Part shown: in pieces, positions 10,431 through 21,670 of the stretch
Position numbering within the stretch: position 1 is the first letter of the stretch
Layout: every line of letters begins with the position of its first letter
NCBI GenBank assembly: GCA_003024175.1
Contig: MDYQ01000102.1
Location: forward strand, 33,366-97,365
Source of the DNA: Planoprotostelium fungivorum
Lineage: Eukaryota > Evosea > Variosea > Cavosteliida > Cavosteliaceae
Length of the DNA: 64,000 bases
Reading direction: 5' to 3'
The notes under the pieces: model-generated
What the model saw: only the letters and a program-made list of their open reading frames with translations
Told to the model about the DNA's origin: nothing
The model's database searches: none
Translations under genes and position numbers: made by a program

Positions 10431-11342
10431 TCACTTCTTCTTCTTCAACTTGTTCTTCGCCTTGGACTCCATCTTGTCTCTGAATGACTTCTTGGCAAAC
10501 CTCTCTGATCTGGGCTTCTTCCAACTCGGATCTCTCTCTTCCTTCTCCTCTCTCTTCTGTTTCTTCTTCTTCTTCTCTTCTGCCATCTCATGCGAGCGGA
10601 GGGCCTTCTTCACTTCTTCTTGACGCTCTGCAAAGAGGCCGTTCTCATCGAAGAGGAACTCTGAAACGACGGCAGTGACCTGTTTAGAAGATGAGAATGA
10701 GATGGGATGGGATGGATGACCTGTGTGCCATCTTCAGCTCCTTCGTATGTCTTTGTCTCTACGGTTTCGCCGAGTATGGCGTGTCGACTGCCTGCGGTGG
10801 GTGCTGTCTTACGTTCAGTATCGAATCAGATGATGACACCACAGCATACCAATTTCCTCGGGTTCCTCTTCTTCTTCCATCTGTCGAGCGTCATCCTTGT
10901 TCGATCTCACAAGTATCATGTCTAAATCACCTTCAATGGCGCAACTTCTTCATCGTCAGAATCGACCTTTCGTTTCCTCTTGCTTCCTTGTTCATTCCTC
11001 TTTTCAGCTCTCGATATCAATTCGTTCCTGTATTCATCTCTCTCCGCTCGGATCTGTGTCACATGTCAGGGGTGACGATACATGTCTCTCACCTTCTTCC
11101 TCTCTTCGATCTTTTCCAATCTCTGTTTCTCTTTGATGTTTTTCATGGCCTCCTGGCGCCTTTCTAATTTCCTCTTGTGAAAACCGGTGAGAAACTCTCT
11201 AAGAACATCATATCAGAGACGAAGTGTGACATCACCCACACTTTCTCGCATCAGGATCGAATTTGACTTCCGGAACATTAGACTGAGCCCTTTCTGCCTT
11301 CCTCTTCTTATTGATGGCCTTTCGGCTCAGCATCTTCTCCAT
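10431..11342 (-). CDS. NOL12/RRP17 (Nop25 family) nucleolar ribosome-biogenesis protein
   Basis: Members of this family act in the nucleolus in pre-60S rRNA processing; yeast Rrp17 is a 5'-3' exonuclease. The start at 11342 gives MEKMLSRKAINKKRKAERAQ. The next exon carries the family hallmark FDPDARKEFLTGFHKRKLER followed by a basic coiled helix. Four or five short introns lead to KTYEGAEDGTQVTAVVSE, matching the conserved beta-like patch near the end of the domain. The last exon (ending at 10431) is lysine-rich, as expected for nucleolar targeting. The ATG faces that of the neighbouring WWE gene, 143 bp away, so the two may share a promoter region. Confidence 0.9.
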
Positions 11343-11484
11343 CGCTGTCTATCTGATGAAAAAGTTGAGAAATTTAGGAAAATATCTCATCTACAACCCT
11401 TCAAGATGCAATACCAGGAATTTCAACTTGAAGAATTCCTCAAAACATTTTCTCCTCCATTCGAAGACAACAGACACGAGCGAC

Positions 11485-12156
11485 ATGGTCGAGCTGATGA
11501 AGACGGCATCGGGGAGGATCGTATCACAGAAGGAGATCAGATCGAGGAGACCCGCTTACAGAAAGCTCTTGGTGCGAGCATTGAAGGAGCTGAACAAAGA
11601 TGGGGATCCTGAACATGCGACGTCCATACCTGCCGTGATCAAGTGGATATCCATGCAATATGAAGTCAAGAACATCAAGATGGCTGGACAATGCATCTGG
11701 AGGGCCGCTCAGAAGGCAGTGGAGGAGAACAAGTTGAAGCAGGTCAGACGATCGTTCATTCTGTGCAATAAGAAGAGAAATCAACGAGAGACGAAGAGAA
11801 GAACTGCGAGGAGATCGAAGAGACGAGAAGATCATCCACGATCGATAGAATCGCCCGTGGTCGAGAAGTCACTGGAACCAGAGAAGCTCCCCCGAGTGAA
11901 AGGACTGAAACACGATCACATGTGGCAGTTTGAAACGCGCAACTACGGCTGGGTCGATTATCAACCTGATGCGTCCGATACCGTGGAAGATGTTTATCAA
12001 GACTATCTGAGCAATAGAGGACACACCGACGTACGAGCTGTGAGGTCCGGACGATGGGAGTACTTGGTGGACTTTCTGGCCATGAAACAGACCAACATCC
12101 ATCACGATTCACACACCATCAGAAACATCAGAAGAATCCCTGTACATAAAGATTGA
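11485..12156 (+). CDS. Linker-histone-like (H15) plus WWE domain protein
   Basis: One uninterrupted exon of 223 residues from MVELMKTASGRIV. Residues ~20-90 (YRKLLVRALKELN, SIPAVIKWISMQY, WRAAQKAVEENKL) resemble a winged-helix linker-histone fold, with the usual small-residue and basic pattern. A basic linker follows (KRRTARRSKRREDH). The last ~75 residues form a WWE domain: MWQFETRNYGWVDYQPDAS at its start, RSGRWEYLVDFLAMKQTN in the middle and NIRRIP at the end. WWE domains bind iso-ADP-ribose and occur in PARPs and ubiquitin ligases, which suggests chromatin-linked ADP-ribose reading. That role is inference; the H15 assignment is weaker than the WWE one. The frame is open upstream to 11311, so a longer start is possible. 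Confidence 0.75.
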   Translation: MVELMKTASGRIVSQKEIRSRRPAYRKLLVRALKELNKDGDPEHATSIPAVIKWISMQYEVKNIKMAGQCIWRAAQKAVEENKLKQVRRSFILCNKKRNQRETKRRTARRSKRREDHPRSIESPVVEKSLEPEKLPRVKGLKHDHMWQFETRNYGWVDYQPDASDTVEDVYQDYLSNRGHTDVRAVRSGRWEYLVDFLAMKQTNIHHDSHTIRNIRRIPVHKD

Positions 12157-12218
12157 AGACATCCGAGCTATATCCTGTTCGTGTCTTTTTTCAAATTTGA
12201 AACGAGAGGACCATTTAA

Positions 12219-12507
12219 TCAGCGAGGTCCTTCGCATTGTGAATCACGCCCGGAGGCGCTCTTGTACACAGATCTTGAACGTGGATAACCGCACAACGAG
12301 CTGATCATGATACAGTAGTACTGACGTGGACCACTGAGACGTATCGGACAGTCCCACCTCTCACCTGTAGAAAAGACCTACAATGGTGACGCTGGAGTCT
12401 ACGGCCTCTTCATCGGTAGTGACGTCGGGTGATGAGACAACAGTTTTGGAGGAGGAACAGTCAAGATCTGTGTTACCTTTGGAACAATCATCGTTGGAGG
12501 CTGCCAT
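12219..12507 (-). CDS. Small unrecognised protein (about 67 residues)
   Basis: The model starts MAASNDDCSKGNTD at 12507 and has one intron, from the donor GTGAGAGG near 12366 to an acceptor ending CGTTCAAG near 12272, with a stop at 12219-12221. The product is polar, with many Ser, Asp and Thr residues, and ends GRDSQCEGPR. There is no family signal. It fills the gap between the WWE gene and a head-to-head neighbour. It may be only part of a longer gene. Confidence 0.35.
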
Positions 12508-12754
12508 CAGCCAGAACGCGTTGCGCAGAAAAAAGGAAAGGTGAGGTGGAGCGAGGGTCCTGGAGACAGTCTCCGGCAGTATGACACCAAAGTCCATCAA
12601 TCAATGTCACACGAACTCCATCAGAGAACATAGCTTTGGGGAGACATCGCCCAGCAGAGACTGTGGTCAACCAACGATGAATACAGTGAAAGAGGGATTT
12701 TCTATATTGTGGTGCAGAGATCCTCATTTCTAAGGCTCTCGCATATCAATCGCG

Positions 12755-13169
12755 ATGGATTTGGCAGCGGTGCAATCTTTTCAGGAGCTTGTGCAGAAGC
12801 TGATTCCTGATGCTACTGGAGCTGAGCTAGACATTCAAATTGCAGTGGTCAGATGCTACGAAGTCATCTGCAAGTACATCTACATCTGGGAGAGACGAAA
12901 GCCTGGAAAGACCCTCGAGAGTCTTAAAACTCTGAGAATTTGGTTCAGACAGGTCAGTCAGCAAGGTAGTGGACAGGACTGAAGAGAGACAGATCACAAC
13001 GGAGGAAAAGAAGCACACCATCTTCATGGCCGCACGGACAACCTCGGTCGTGATCGCAAACAATTTGACAGCCGAAAACTCGGTGATGGTCATCAGGAGG
13101 CCAAAGGGTAATAAGCCATCTGCCAGAGACGAGGTCGTTGAAGACAGATGGGTTTTCAAGAATAAGTGA
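12755..13169 (+). CDS. Unrecognised small protein (two exons)
   Basis: MDLAAVQSFQELVQKLIPD begins a helical N-terminal exon with an aromatic run YEVICKYIYIWERR. A 44-nt intron (GTCAGTCAGC...GAGAGACAG, near 12952-12995) joins ITTEEKKHTIFMAARTTS, then a basic patch RRPKGNKPSARDEVVEDR. The stop is at 13167-13169. An alternative splice inside DRW could add the helical frame at 13196-13363. I do not recognise the family. Confidence 0.5.
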
Positions 13170-13195
13170 TTGTCACTCACGATTCGCCAACTAAC

Positions 13196-13363
13196 ATGTT
13201 CAGTTTCAACACAATCCTTGAATCAGCAGCAATCTCTCTCAATGAGAATGCAGCCATGGAGAGCATGAAGATGATGTTTAACGCACTGAATGTCAAGAGG
13301 GATAATCTTGGAAACGTCATGACTGATCTCAACAATATCAAGAGGGAGCTTGGTACTGCGTAG
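13196..13363 (+). CDS. Possible final exon or tiny ORF, helical
   Basis: A 55-residue frame (MFSFNTILESAAISLNENAA) rich in Met, Asn and Leu ends with NIKRELGTA and a TAG stop. It could be the last exon of the preceding gene through a weak GTTTTC donor, or a separate small gene. A long minus-strand frame overlaps it, so its coding status is uncertain. Confidence 0.25.
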   Translation: MFSFNTILESAAISLNENAAMESMKMMFNALNVKRDNLGNVMTDLNNIKRELGTA

Positions 13364-13533
13364 AGGAAAATGTCGAGTCTGATTCTTGCTTCTTTGAGTC
13401 TTATTTCGTTGTGCCACTGAGCGATCTTCCATCTTTTGGCGTCTTGCATTCGGTGCGTCTTCTTTAAGACGAGCCCCCGTGACATCGCATCCACACGTGG
13501 AAACACAAAAGAACCAAGAGGATTCATCGCCCA

Positions 13534-14097
13534 TCATGTATATGAATAGATCTCTCGTGTACTCTGAAGGAGGCTCATGCGTCCGAGTTGTTCTTCTTGA
13601 TCGAGCAACCGATCGATGGTTCTCGTCAAGTCTAACACTTGGAATCTGGGAGGCTGTAGATACGCCCGCAGTGTCTCGACCTCTGAGGATCTCTGTTGAC
13701 AGAAGACGCTGCGCATTCTCGTCTGTCGAGATAAGATGTTGGAAGATACCTCTTTGACCAAACAAGACGACGCTGTCGACGGGGATGGCATGAGCGATGA
13801 TACCTTGACGTGGGACACTATTGAGAGTCTGCTGATGACGTGTGAGAAGGAGATGAATCCTTGTGAATGTTCTGGGGATGTACCGTACGCTGAGTATCAG
13901 TCATGGAGTTGATCGAAAAGCGTTACCATTGACCAAACACCTTTCCGTTCAACTGCTCCATTGTGGCTTCCTTCTTCTTCTCCATTTATCTCCAACCCTT
14001 CTTCTCTGCTAATCGTCTGGTTCAGCGATTCAGTTTCTCCTCAGCCTTCTCCACCTACCTGTCAGGATCCTCTTGAAGGAATTGAATGATGTATTTG
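13534..14097 (-). CDS. Uncertain multi-exon gene
   Basis: Several minus-strand pieces look protein-like but I could not settle the splicing. Near 14097-14045 there is LDFDCLKYIIQFLQEDPD, followed by a GTAGGTGG donor. Near 13985-13930 lies either MEKKKEATMEQLNGK or an overlapping acidic frame. Near 13690-13540 there is ETLRAYLQPPRFQVLDLTRT, followed by LLDQEEQLGRM. A competing frame through the same DNA stays open to 13223. The first helix resembles the hydrophobic pattern of small scaffold proteins, but no family is named. The 5' end would overlap the start of the SDR gene promoter. Confidence 0.3.
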
Positions 14098-14243
14098 AGA
14101 CAGTCAAAATCGAGAGTGCAACCTGAATGCAGGGGTTGCGAGGTGAAGGAGTAGCGAACTCGCTTAGAACTCGTGTTACGTCAATCGGCGATGTTCCTGA
14201 CGTCAGCCGATCACAAACAAAGAACATCAAAGAACTCAACCCG

Positions 14244-15322
14244 ATGTCGAAACAATTAGTGTGGTTCATCACCGGTGCGTCTCGAGGATTGGGAAAGAAC
14301 TTGGCTGAGGAGGCTGTGGCCCGAGGAGACATCGTCTTAGGAACTGCACGTAACACTTCTGTAGAGGTCAAAGGAGTAACTCTATTCAAACTGGACGTCA
14401 GCGCCAGTCAGGAGGAGGTATGACTTGGAAGTCGAAAATGGAGCATCTGATTGCCGCAGATTGACAGAGTAGCCAAGGAGGCGCTCGCTTTGCACGGAAG
14501 AGTCGATGTCCTCGTCAATAATGCAGGTTATGGACAATTGGGCCCCGTCGAACATGTGACCGAATCTGCTGCTCGCGATCAATTTGAAACCAACTTTTTC
14601 GGTGCCTGGAAGGTGAACACAATCACACTTCACATTGATCGCGGATGTAAGACCAATCAAACGACAGGTGATCAAAGCTTTCCTTCCTTCCTTCAGAGAA
14701 AAGAAATCTGGACACGTCATCAACATCAGTTCCGTCGCTGGTATCGCACCAGGAGCAGGTACCTCATTCCCATCTTTTCATCTCACTCCAATCAGGAAGT
14801 GGAATCTATGCTGCTTCAAAATTCGCCCTGGAAGGACTCTCCGAAGCATTGGTTCAAGAGATGGCACCATTCAACGTGAAGGTAATGTTCATCCATCTCA
14901 ATCACATCCATCCGTGTGATCTGACTGTGACAGGTTACCATCGTCGAACCCGGAGGCTTTAGAACCGAATTTCTTAGCGCATCATCCATCAGAAAGGACG
15001 AGAAGCGTGATCCCGCTTACGATGAGACGGCCAACAAGGTAGATCCAACAGACATCCTCCATCGACACATGCATCATCCACGTCCATCACCCGAGAGAGT
15101 GACATGACACAGGTGATCTCCACGTTAGAGAGCATGGAAGGTAAGCAGAGGGGAGATCCAGCCAAGGCCAGCAAGGCCATCGTTGACGTAGCCAAAGAGT
15201 CGAACCCACCCCTCCGACTCATCTTGGGCCCCGATGCCTTCTCTCGCACTCAGGCCAAATTGAACCGACTGAACGAAGAGATGGCTCGTTACGAGAAGGT
15301 CACCAACGGCACAGACTTTTAA
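14244..15322 (+). CDS. Short-chain dehydrogenase/reductase (classical SDR)
   Basis: An NAD(P)-dependent oxidoreductase of unknown substrate. The start [19 protein letters not shown] contains the TGxxxGxG nucleotide-binding motif at residues ~10-17. Exon 2 carries [20 protein letters not shown] (NNAG motif). Later exons give [11 protein letters not shown] (catalytic Ser) and [15 protein letters not shown] (YxxxK catalytic pair), then [11 protein letters not shown]. Five introns (14419-14460, ~14614-14670, 14758-14796, ~14880-14933, ~15040-15111) join cleanly. The last exon, [13 protein letters not shown], fits the substrate-side tail common in SDR proteins. The length, about 280 residues, is normal. 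All four core motifs are intact, so it is probably active. Confidence 0.93.
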
Positions 15323-15893
15323 AATAAAGATGGAGATGATGGATCTTTGTTCACATCGTCATATTATACAAGCATTACTTGCGACGAACTAGTTGAGATA
15401 TTCATAGACAGACAACTGTATTTCGGTGACAAATTCATTCAATTCGAACCTCATTACAAGGAGCGAATTTGGCAACAGTTGTTCATCTAACGATAGTATT
15501 GGTGAAGTGGAAATGAATGAGAGGATGCAATCACCTCTTCTTCGGAATCTCCAATGAAGCACCTAAGATAGTTCATAACTCGAAGACAGCCGTTTCGATA
15601 TACATATATGAATAACTTATTCATGATGAAAGAAGGTCGACCCTACACGAGCCTCCCATGCTCCACATTCCGAAAAATGCGGTATCCACAACTCGTGCCG
15701 CGAGACGAGATCACTCACCGCATTGAACCACTGTGGTGGCAAAGTCCTTCTACTTAGGCTTACAGGTGAGCTCGTCAGAGCTTAGTCAATAATATTGAGA
15801 CAACTATGGTGGACAATTTCCGTGGAGTTGTTTTACGATTCGTAGACATAGATGGGTGACATTGAACTCAAACTTAGGTGTCTACCTCTTTAA
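15323..15893. other. Gene-free spacer of about 570 bp
   Basis: No coding frame, RNA gene or repeat is recognised. It separates two genes on the same strand and should hold the SDR 3' end and the promoter of the next gene. A short AT-rich stretch at 15598-15625 (TATACATATATGAATAAC) is the only visible low-complexity patch. Confidence 0.5.
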
Positions 15894-16781
15894 ATGCGTC
15901 ATCCGCCCCGTACAGTTATTCTCTTCGCATCTGCTCGGCACGATTGCGTTGCGTCTCTCATCCACATCGCAAATGTCATACATGCCAACCACAAAGAGAG
16001 GCCACAGTGTGTGCGTCCTTCTTGGAAAGAGACTCTCGATCCACTATCACCTCATTACTATACCAAGCTGTTCTTCTCAACTACCTTTCGTCCCCGCCCA
16101 GTGCCTTCTGGTGAACAGATGCCCGGAACTATCGCCGAATACACAGAGTCACGCTCAGAGATCGATATCTTAAGAGTATCGAAAGAGACGGTGAGAAATG
16201 CGGATATTCTAAGAGGTGGACGTGCACTACGAGGTCGACATGAAGTTCCACGAGATTGACACGTTGGTGCAGGTGACGATCCATATGGAGGTGAAACGAG
16301 GCGGACCTTTCAAGAGCAGAAGTAAATACGATATCACGATAGATCCCACAGCCGTCGATCGGTCAAAATATCGTGCCAAAGCGAAGGGAAAACCGCTGAA
16401 TCTGTACAAAGCATGGAATGGCGTTTTAGGCCAACAAATGAAGGCAGAGATCACCATCTTTCATCACGAACACGAGGGCGGATTGGTCTTCGCCCGAGCC
16501 AGTGGACACCTAGAGAAAGGTCTAAGGGAATCTTGTTTCCTCTCCTTCTGCATCAGTCCTGCCTTTCAGGGTGAGAACTTCCTCTGTCTTCGATGACTGA
16601 CACTCGCACAGCGGACTACTCGATACGATTTCTGGTACTCAGCCCCGTCATCACCAAAGGAAAGATCACAGAATTTGTCTTTGAAATTGCAGACTTGAGA
16701 AGATTCGCACGCATATACAGAGACTCTCTAGACAACGAAAAGAAGCTGAAACAGAGGCGGAAAATAGAATTAAAATGCTGA
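15894..16781 (+). CDS. Unrecognised protein, probably beta-rich
   Basis: The first exon starts MRHPPRTVILFASARHDCV at 15894. A very short intron of about 25 nt (near 16192-16216) leads to VDVHYEVDMKFHEIDTLVQV, alternating residues typical of beta strands. The frame runs through SKYDITIDPTAVDRSKYRAK, YKAWNGVLGQQMKAEITIFH and GLVFARASGHLEKA. A ~95-nt intron (16523-16611) joins DYSIRFLVLSPVITKGKITE and a basic helical tail. The stop is at 16779-16781. The family is unknown to me. The start is chosen as the first ATG of the frame; the short first intron is the weakest point. Confidence 0.5.
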
Positions 16782-16906
16782 TGTCGTCGTCTTGTATCGA
16801 TTCAGAACATCGATTGATTTATCCTTCTCTCTTCTCTACCATGATGGAGATGACTCGGCCGATTCCATTGATAATGTACACAGGAGACCGAGTGGAGATG
16901 GACACA

Positions 16907-19411
16907 TCACAAGGCTTCCAATCTAAGCTTCCTGATCTGCCTCCTCAATTCTTCGTTCTCTCCGTACAATCTCGTGTTGTCTTCTCTTAAAACTCTCATC
17001 TTCTGCTCGAACGTCTTGCTCTCGATCTGGATGGTCAATTCGCTCGTCGCATTCTCTTCTCTCATGTCTTCTAACTCTTGCTTCATCTTCAGATATTTCT
17101 TTCTCATCTCGTAAATGATCTCCAATTGTAATCTCTCGGCTTCGACTTCTGCGACGAATCAACTTCTCTCTTCCTTGTCTTTCTTACCTATGTCGGTGTG
17201 TTTTTCACTCTTCAATTGGACAATTCGATCTTCTCTCTCTTCTTGTCTCTTCTTCTGCCTCTCTTGTCTCTCTCTCTGTTATCCGTCAGTCATCATCTCA
17301 TCCTCTCTTCTCACCTCTTCCTTCGTCATGATGTCTTCCCGTCTGACTTGGACGTCGCTGATGATTTTGATCGTGTTCTCATCATCGTTCGTCTTCGTGT
17401 CACTGATGATCCGAATCTGAGGTCCAGCTTCCGTATTCTATTTCGACATTTAATATGGTACAATAAGAGACGAGAAAATCGACTACTTCACCTCTTCTCT
17501 CCTGTAGAAGATTCGATTGATGATACTGTCACTCTTTGATGATTCGACTTTCACGTCAGATCTCCCTCCCCTATCATCCCTCGACGTGGTCGATTGACTC
17601 TCCCTCCTCTGTCACCAGGTCATCTCTTCGTACGACGACTTCCTCTCACCTGTGATTCCGGGGATAAGACCAAGTGTTTCGAATCTGCTCTTCTTCTCTT
17701 CTCTGTGTCTTCTCTCTCTTGGGCCAATTGCACTGCGGTAGAGAAATTTGGCGTCTTTGGTTGAGGTGAAGCCGTGTCTCTGTTCTTCTTCTCCTGCTCC
17801 CTCCTCTGTGCTTCTCTGAGAGCTCTCTCGCTCGTCATCCTTCGGATGTTGTTGATCTCTTCTTCTCTCTTCTCTTCTTCTTCCTTCCTCTTTCTCTCTT
17901 CTTCTCTCTTCTTCTCTTCTTCTCTCCTCCACCTTCTGTTCTCTTCTTCCTTCTTTTCGATCTCTTCTTCTCTCTTTCGTCTCTCTTCTTCTTCTCGTTT
18001 TTTCTTCTTCGTTTCCTCTTCTTGTCTCTTCTTCTTTTCTTCTATCTTGTCTCTCTCCCTCTCTTCTTCTTCTCTCTCTTGTCTCCTCTTCTTCTCTTCT
18101 TCTAGTTCTCTGTCGCTTCTTTTTTTTTCCTCTTCTAAATCCCTCTCCCTCTTTCTCTTCTCTTCTTCTGCTTCTCTATCTCTTCTCTTCTTCTCTTCTT
18201 CTACTTCTCTTTCTCTTCTCCTCTTCTCTTCTTCTGTTTCTCTATCCCTCCTCTTCTTTTCTTCTTCTTCTTCCTCTGTCTTTTTTCTCTTGATGTCCTC
18301 TTGTTGTTCCTCTCTGGTTCGCCTCAGATCTTCTTTCATCCAGTCGACATCTCTCTGTAATCTATCCTCTTGTTCGTCTCTCAGTTGATCTTGTTTTTCA
18401 TCTCCCTTCTCCTCTCCATTCTCCTCTTCCATCGCATCACGGTGATCCTCAGAATGATCATGATCGCGATCATCATGATCATCGTATTCTGTCTTCTCTA
18501 TTGGCTTATATGTACCCGTGGCTCGCGACGGCAGCCTGCGTCTCGCAGCTCCCTGAGGTCTCCTGATGATGCTCGCCCTTCTCTCCTTCTCCCGTTCAAT
18601 TTCTCGCTTTTCACTCATCGTCTCACCTTGGTCTCTTCTCTCTCTTCTTCCTCCGTCTTTGTCTTTGGTGGTGGTTTGATCGATCCACCGGCCTGAGCCA
18701 TTAGCGCTTGAGATAACTGAGAGGAATTTAATTTCACGAGAATCATGGTTTCGTGATGATGAATTTCACCTTGGCCTTCATGTCATCCTTCATGGCATTG
18801 ACTCCAGACTGAACGAAGTCAAATGGAGCAACGGGACGATGGGAGATTATGTAATCACCTTCTGTTCTTTGGGTTTGGCATTGTTCTCGATCACCTTCAC
18901 GAATGTCGGTTTAGGAACTTCAGGGTACAGATCAGACAGCGAATGGTGCCGTGAGCCAGTGTCCTGTCGTCCATCACCACGTGGACAGATGCATTAGACG
19001 ACTCACCTCTTCTTCTGTCGTGTATTCTTCGTTCTTGTTTCTACACTGGATTAGATTCGATCTTCTTTTTACTGTCGTGTCGTGACGATCGAAATGCGAT
19101 TTGTAATGTCATTCGACTTTGAAGGATATGATATCACCTGTCCTTTTTCGTCTTTGATTTCGCTTCTTCTGGTCTCTTATTGAAACAAACTTTACAAATG
19201 TTCTTTCCATCTTCGGGTACATATCCTCCAATCTTCATCGTACTGCCACACTCATCGCCTGTATGATTTCAGTCCTCTGCTTGTCATACGTAGCGGCCAT
19301 CTCACACTTGAAACATGCTTTGTGATAAAACTTCCCTTCAGCTTGTAGCCTCTCGTTCACATAGGCACTCTTCAGACATACTTCGCATAATTCCTTCAAT
19401 CGACCTTGCAT
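16907..19411 (-). CDS. LIM-domain protein with a long charged coiled coil
   Basis: The start at 19411 (MQGRLKELCEVCLKSAYVNE) opens a complete LIM zinc-binding domain. CxxC is followed by FYHKACFKCDECG across a 50-nt intron, then NICKVCFNKRPEE. LIM domains bind proteins, often of the actin cytoskeleton. Several exons later (VPKPTFVKVIENNAKPKEQK, SGVNAMKDDMKAK, LSQALMAQAGGSIKPPPKTK) comes a very long Glu/Arg/Lys helix at about 18560-17700, made of heptad-like EEEKKRRDRE repeats. Shorter coiled-coil exons follow to the stop at 16907-16909 (ELRRQIRKLRLEAL). The N-terminal half resembles amoebozoan and fungal LIM cytoskeletal proteins, but the exact partner is unknown. Its ATG is divergent from UAP1, 139 bp away. 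Confidence 0.8.
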
Positions 19412-19549
19412 GACGACGTCAGCTGTGTCTGACGCGTCGGTGGACTGCTGATGTGTTCAGGAGAACTGTTCGTGCTGTGAAAATGGATCTGAATGATGCG
19501 ATTCCGCCCCGCGATCTCTCAACGCTTTGGACCATTTTTAAAACAAGAG

Positions 19550-21670
19550 ATGGCAGGAGCTGACTCAGTCGACCTCAAGAAACGATTAGAAGATGCAGGT
19601 CAAGGACACCTGTTGCAGTTCGAAGCGGAACTGTCTGCGGAAGAGAGGACCGCACTTCGACAAGATATAGAGGTCGGTCGTGCATAATGCGTGGAAGGTG
19701 GCTGACAGGAATTACAGTCCATTGATTTGGAGTATGTTCAATTCATACACAAGAGAACCGCAGGTGAAATGATTCACGATTAAATCGCACGACTCTGAAC
19801 GCGGCGACAGAGCAAGCGCGTCGTGTTCTGAGACAATCTACGACTATGAGTCGCCTCCCTCCCAATCATTACAATCAGATCAAAGGTACGGCCGAAGATA
19901 GAAAGCGATGGTATCAACTTGGACTGGAGAAGATCAGTCAAGGAAAAGTTGCCACTCTTCTCCTCGCCGGCGGACAGGTATCCATCACCTCGGATTCATT
20001 CTCCGATGTGCCCGGTGTCTGATGAGCATCCAGGGAACAAGATTAGGAACGAAAGACCCAAAGGGGATGTATAACGTCGGTCTGCTCTCTGGTAAATCTC
20101 TCTTCCAACTCCAAGCGGAAAGGATCGTCAGACTACAGAACATCATAGAGAAGATGACTGGAAGTGAGTCACCTATTCATACCACGAGACCTTCTTACAT
20201 CCTCGCAGAGAAGATCCAGATTCCGTGGTACATCATGACAAGTGAAGCGACGAAAGGAAGCACCCACCAATTTTTCGCCAAGCATGATTGGTTCGGTCTG
20301 AACCAGAACGATGTCATCATCTTCGAACAGACCATGTTGCCCTGCCTCCTCCCGGATGGTAAAATCATCTTAGAATCAAAACACAAGGTGAACATCACTT
20401 CCCACACGATGATGTCACGAGTGGAGAGAACTTTAAAATAGATTAAAACGTTCAGATCGCTCGTGCTCCCAACGGTAACGGAGGTGTATTCGAAGGTGAG
20501 CCAGCGACTCATCATCCATCAGCGACTTACGTCTAAACAGCTCTCGGCAAGGAAGGCATTCTAGAGGACATGAAGAAGAGGGGAATCGAGTTGGTGTACC
20601 AGTACTGTGTGGACAACATATTGGTCAAGATGGTCGATCCCGTCTTTGCAGGTTACTGCTTTGACAAGAACATCGACTGTGCTGCCAAGTACGTCACCAA
20701 ACTCCACGCGAAAGAGCCAGGTCAGTCGATCAGCATCACGATCAGCATCACCATCATCATCACCATCATCATCACCATCATCATCACCATCATCATCACC
20801 ATCATCATCACCATCATCATCACCATCATCATCACCATCATCATCACCATCATCATCACCATCATCATCACCATCATCGTTCCATCACCATCATCTTCTC
20901 CGACGTCAACGACTTGTCTCCATCATGATGTCCATCATCTGATGGCGATGAACAGTCGGTGTCTTGTGCCTCAAAAATGGACGCCCCGGAGTCTTAGAAT
21001 ACAGCGAATTAGACGAGTCCACTGCAACTCGTATGAATGATGATGGCTCTCTCTACTACAACGAGAGTCACATCTGCATGAACGCCTTCTCAGGTACTTT
21101 CAACTTTAAAATGAATTAAATCACCTGACCCCTTTCAGTCGAATTTCTAAACTCCCTCGTGTTGGGCGAGAAGATCGAAGACCTGCGTAACTTGCCGTGA
21201 GTTTTCACGTACGTTCTGGGTTTTAAGGTTTAATTCTCCGTCAGCTTTCACATCGCGAAAAAGTCTATCCCATCTGTAGATGTAGAAGGCCAGGCGGCAA
21301 ACGTGAACGGCTGGAAGCTAGAGCTCTTTATCTTTGACGTGTTCGAGCATGCCAAGAGGTTTTACGTCTACGAAGTGGAGAGGATGGAGGAGTTTTCACC
21401 TCTAAAGAACGGAGCCGGCAGCTCTTCAGATAACCCGACCAGCTGTAAGGCTCACCTCAGCAACTTGCACAAGGCCATGGTCGTTCATGCGGGTGGCGAT
21501 TTCGACCGAGGTGGGAGATGATGCGGACGATGAAGATGATGACGGTGTCTTTAGAATCTGGGGAATTACTGGAGGTGTCGCCGTTGGTTGCTGTCGGATT
21601 GGAAGACTTGGAAGATCTGAAGGGACGAGTGCAGGGAAAGAAGGAATCGTTACCTCTTTACATACAATGA
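19550..21670 (+). CDS. UAP1: UDP-N-acetylglucosamine pyrophosphorylase
   Basis: Makes UDP-GlcNAc from GlcNAc-1-phosphate and UTP in the cytosol, the donor for N-glycans, GPI anchors and chitin. The nucleotide-binding motif [20 protein letters not shown] spans an intron. Further family blocks are [106 protein letters not shown] and the C-terminal [18 protein letters not shown]. About ten introns are all short except one of 235 nt with a microsatellite. The start [17 protein letters not shown] fits the family; an in-frame ATG at 19493 would add 19 residues. The stop is at 21668-21670. No key motif is missing. Confidence 0.96.
20721..20955. repeat. CATCAT/CACCAT microsatellite in a UAP1 intron
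   Basis: The core at about 20740-20880 is a tandem array of the 12-mer ATCATCACCATC. It lies inside the only long intron of UAP1, between exons encoding KLHAKEP and [11 protein letters not shown]. The array is non-coding in the splice model and would vary in length between strains. Confidence 0.85.

Noticed and set aside
13223-13765. 180-residue minus-strand frame
   Set aside because: It overlaps helical plus-strand coding and lacks family signals; kept only as an alternative for the uncertain gene at 13534-14097.
17774-18388. Long Ser/Leu/Phe-rich open frame on the plus strand
   Set aside because: It is the exact complement of the Glu/Lys/Arg coiled coil of the LIM gene, whose low complexity opens the opposite frames.
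20721-20955. Poly-Ile/Thr or Ser/Pro coding repeat
   Set aside because: It lies inside a UAP1 intron; the flanking exons join exactly in frame without it.
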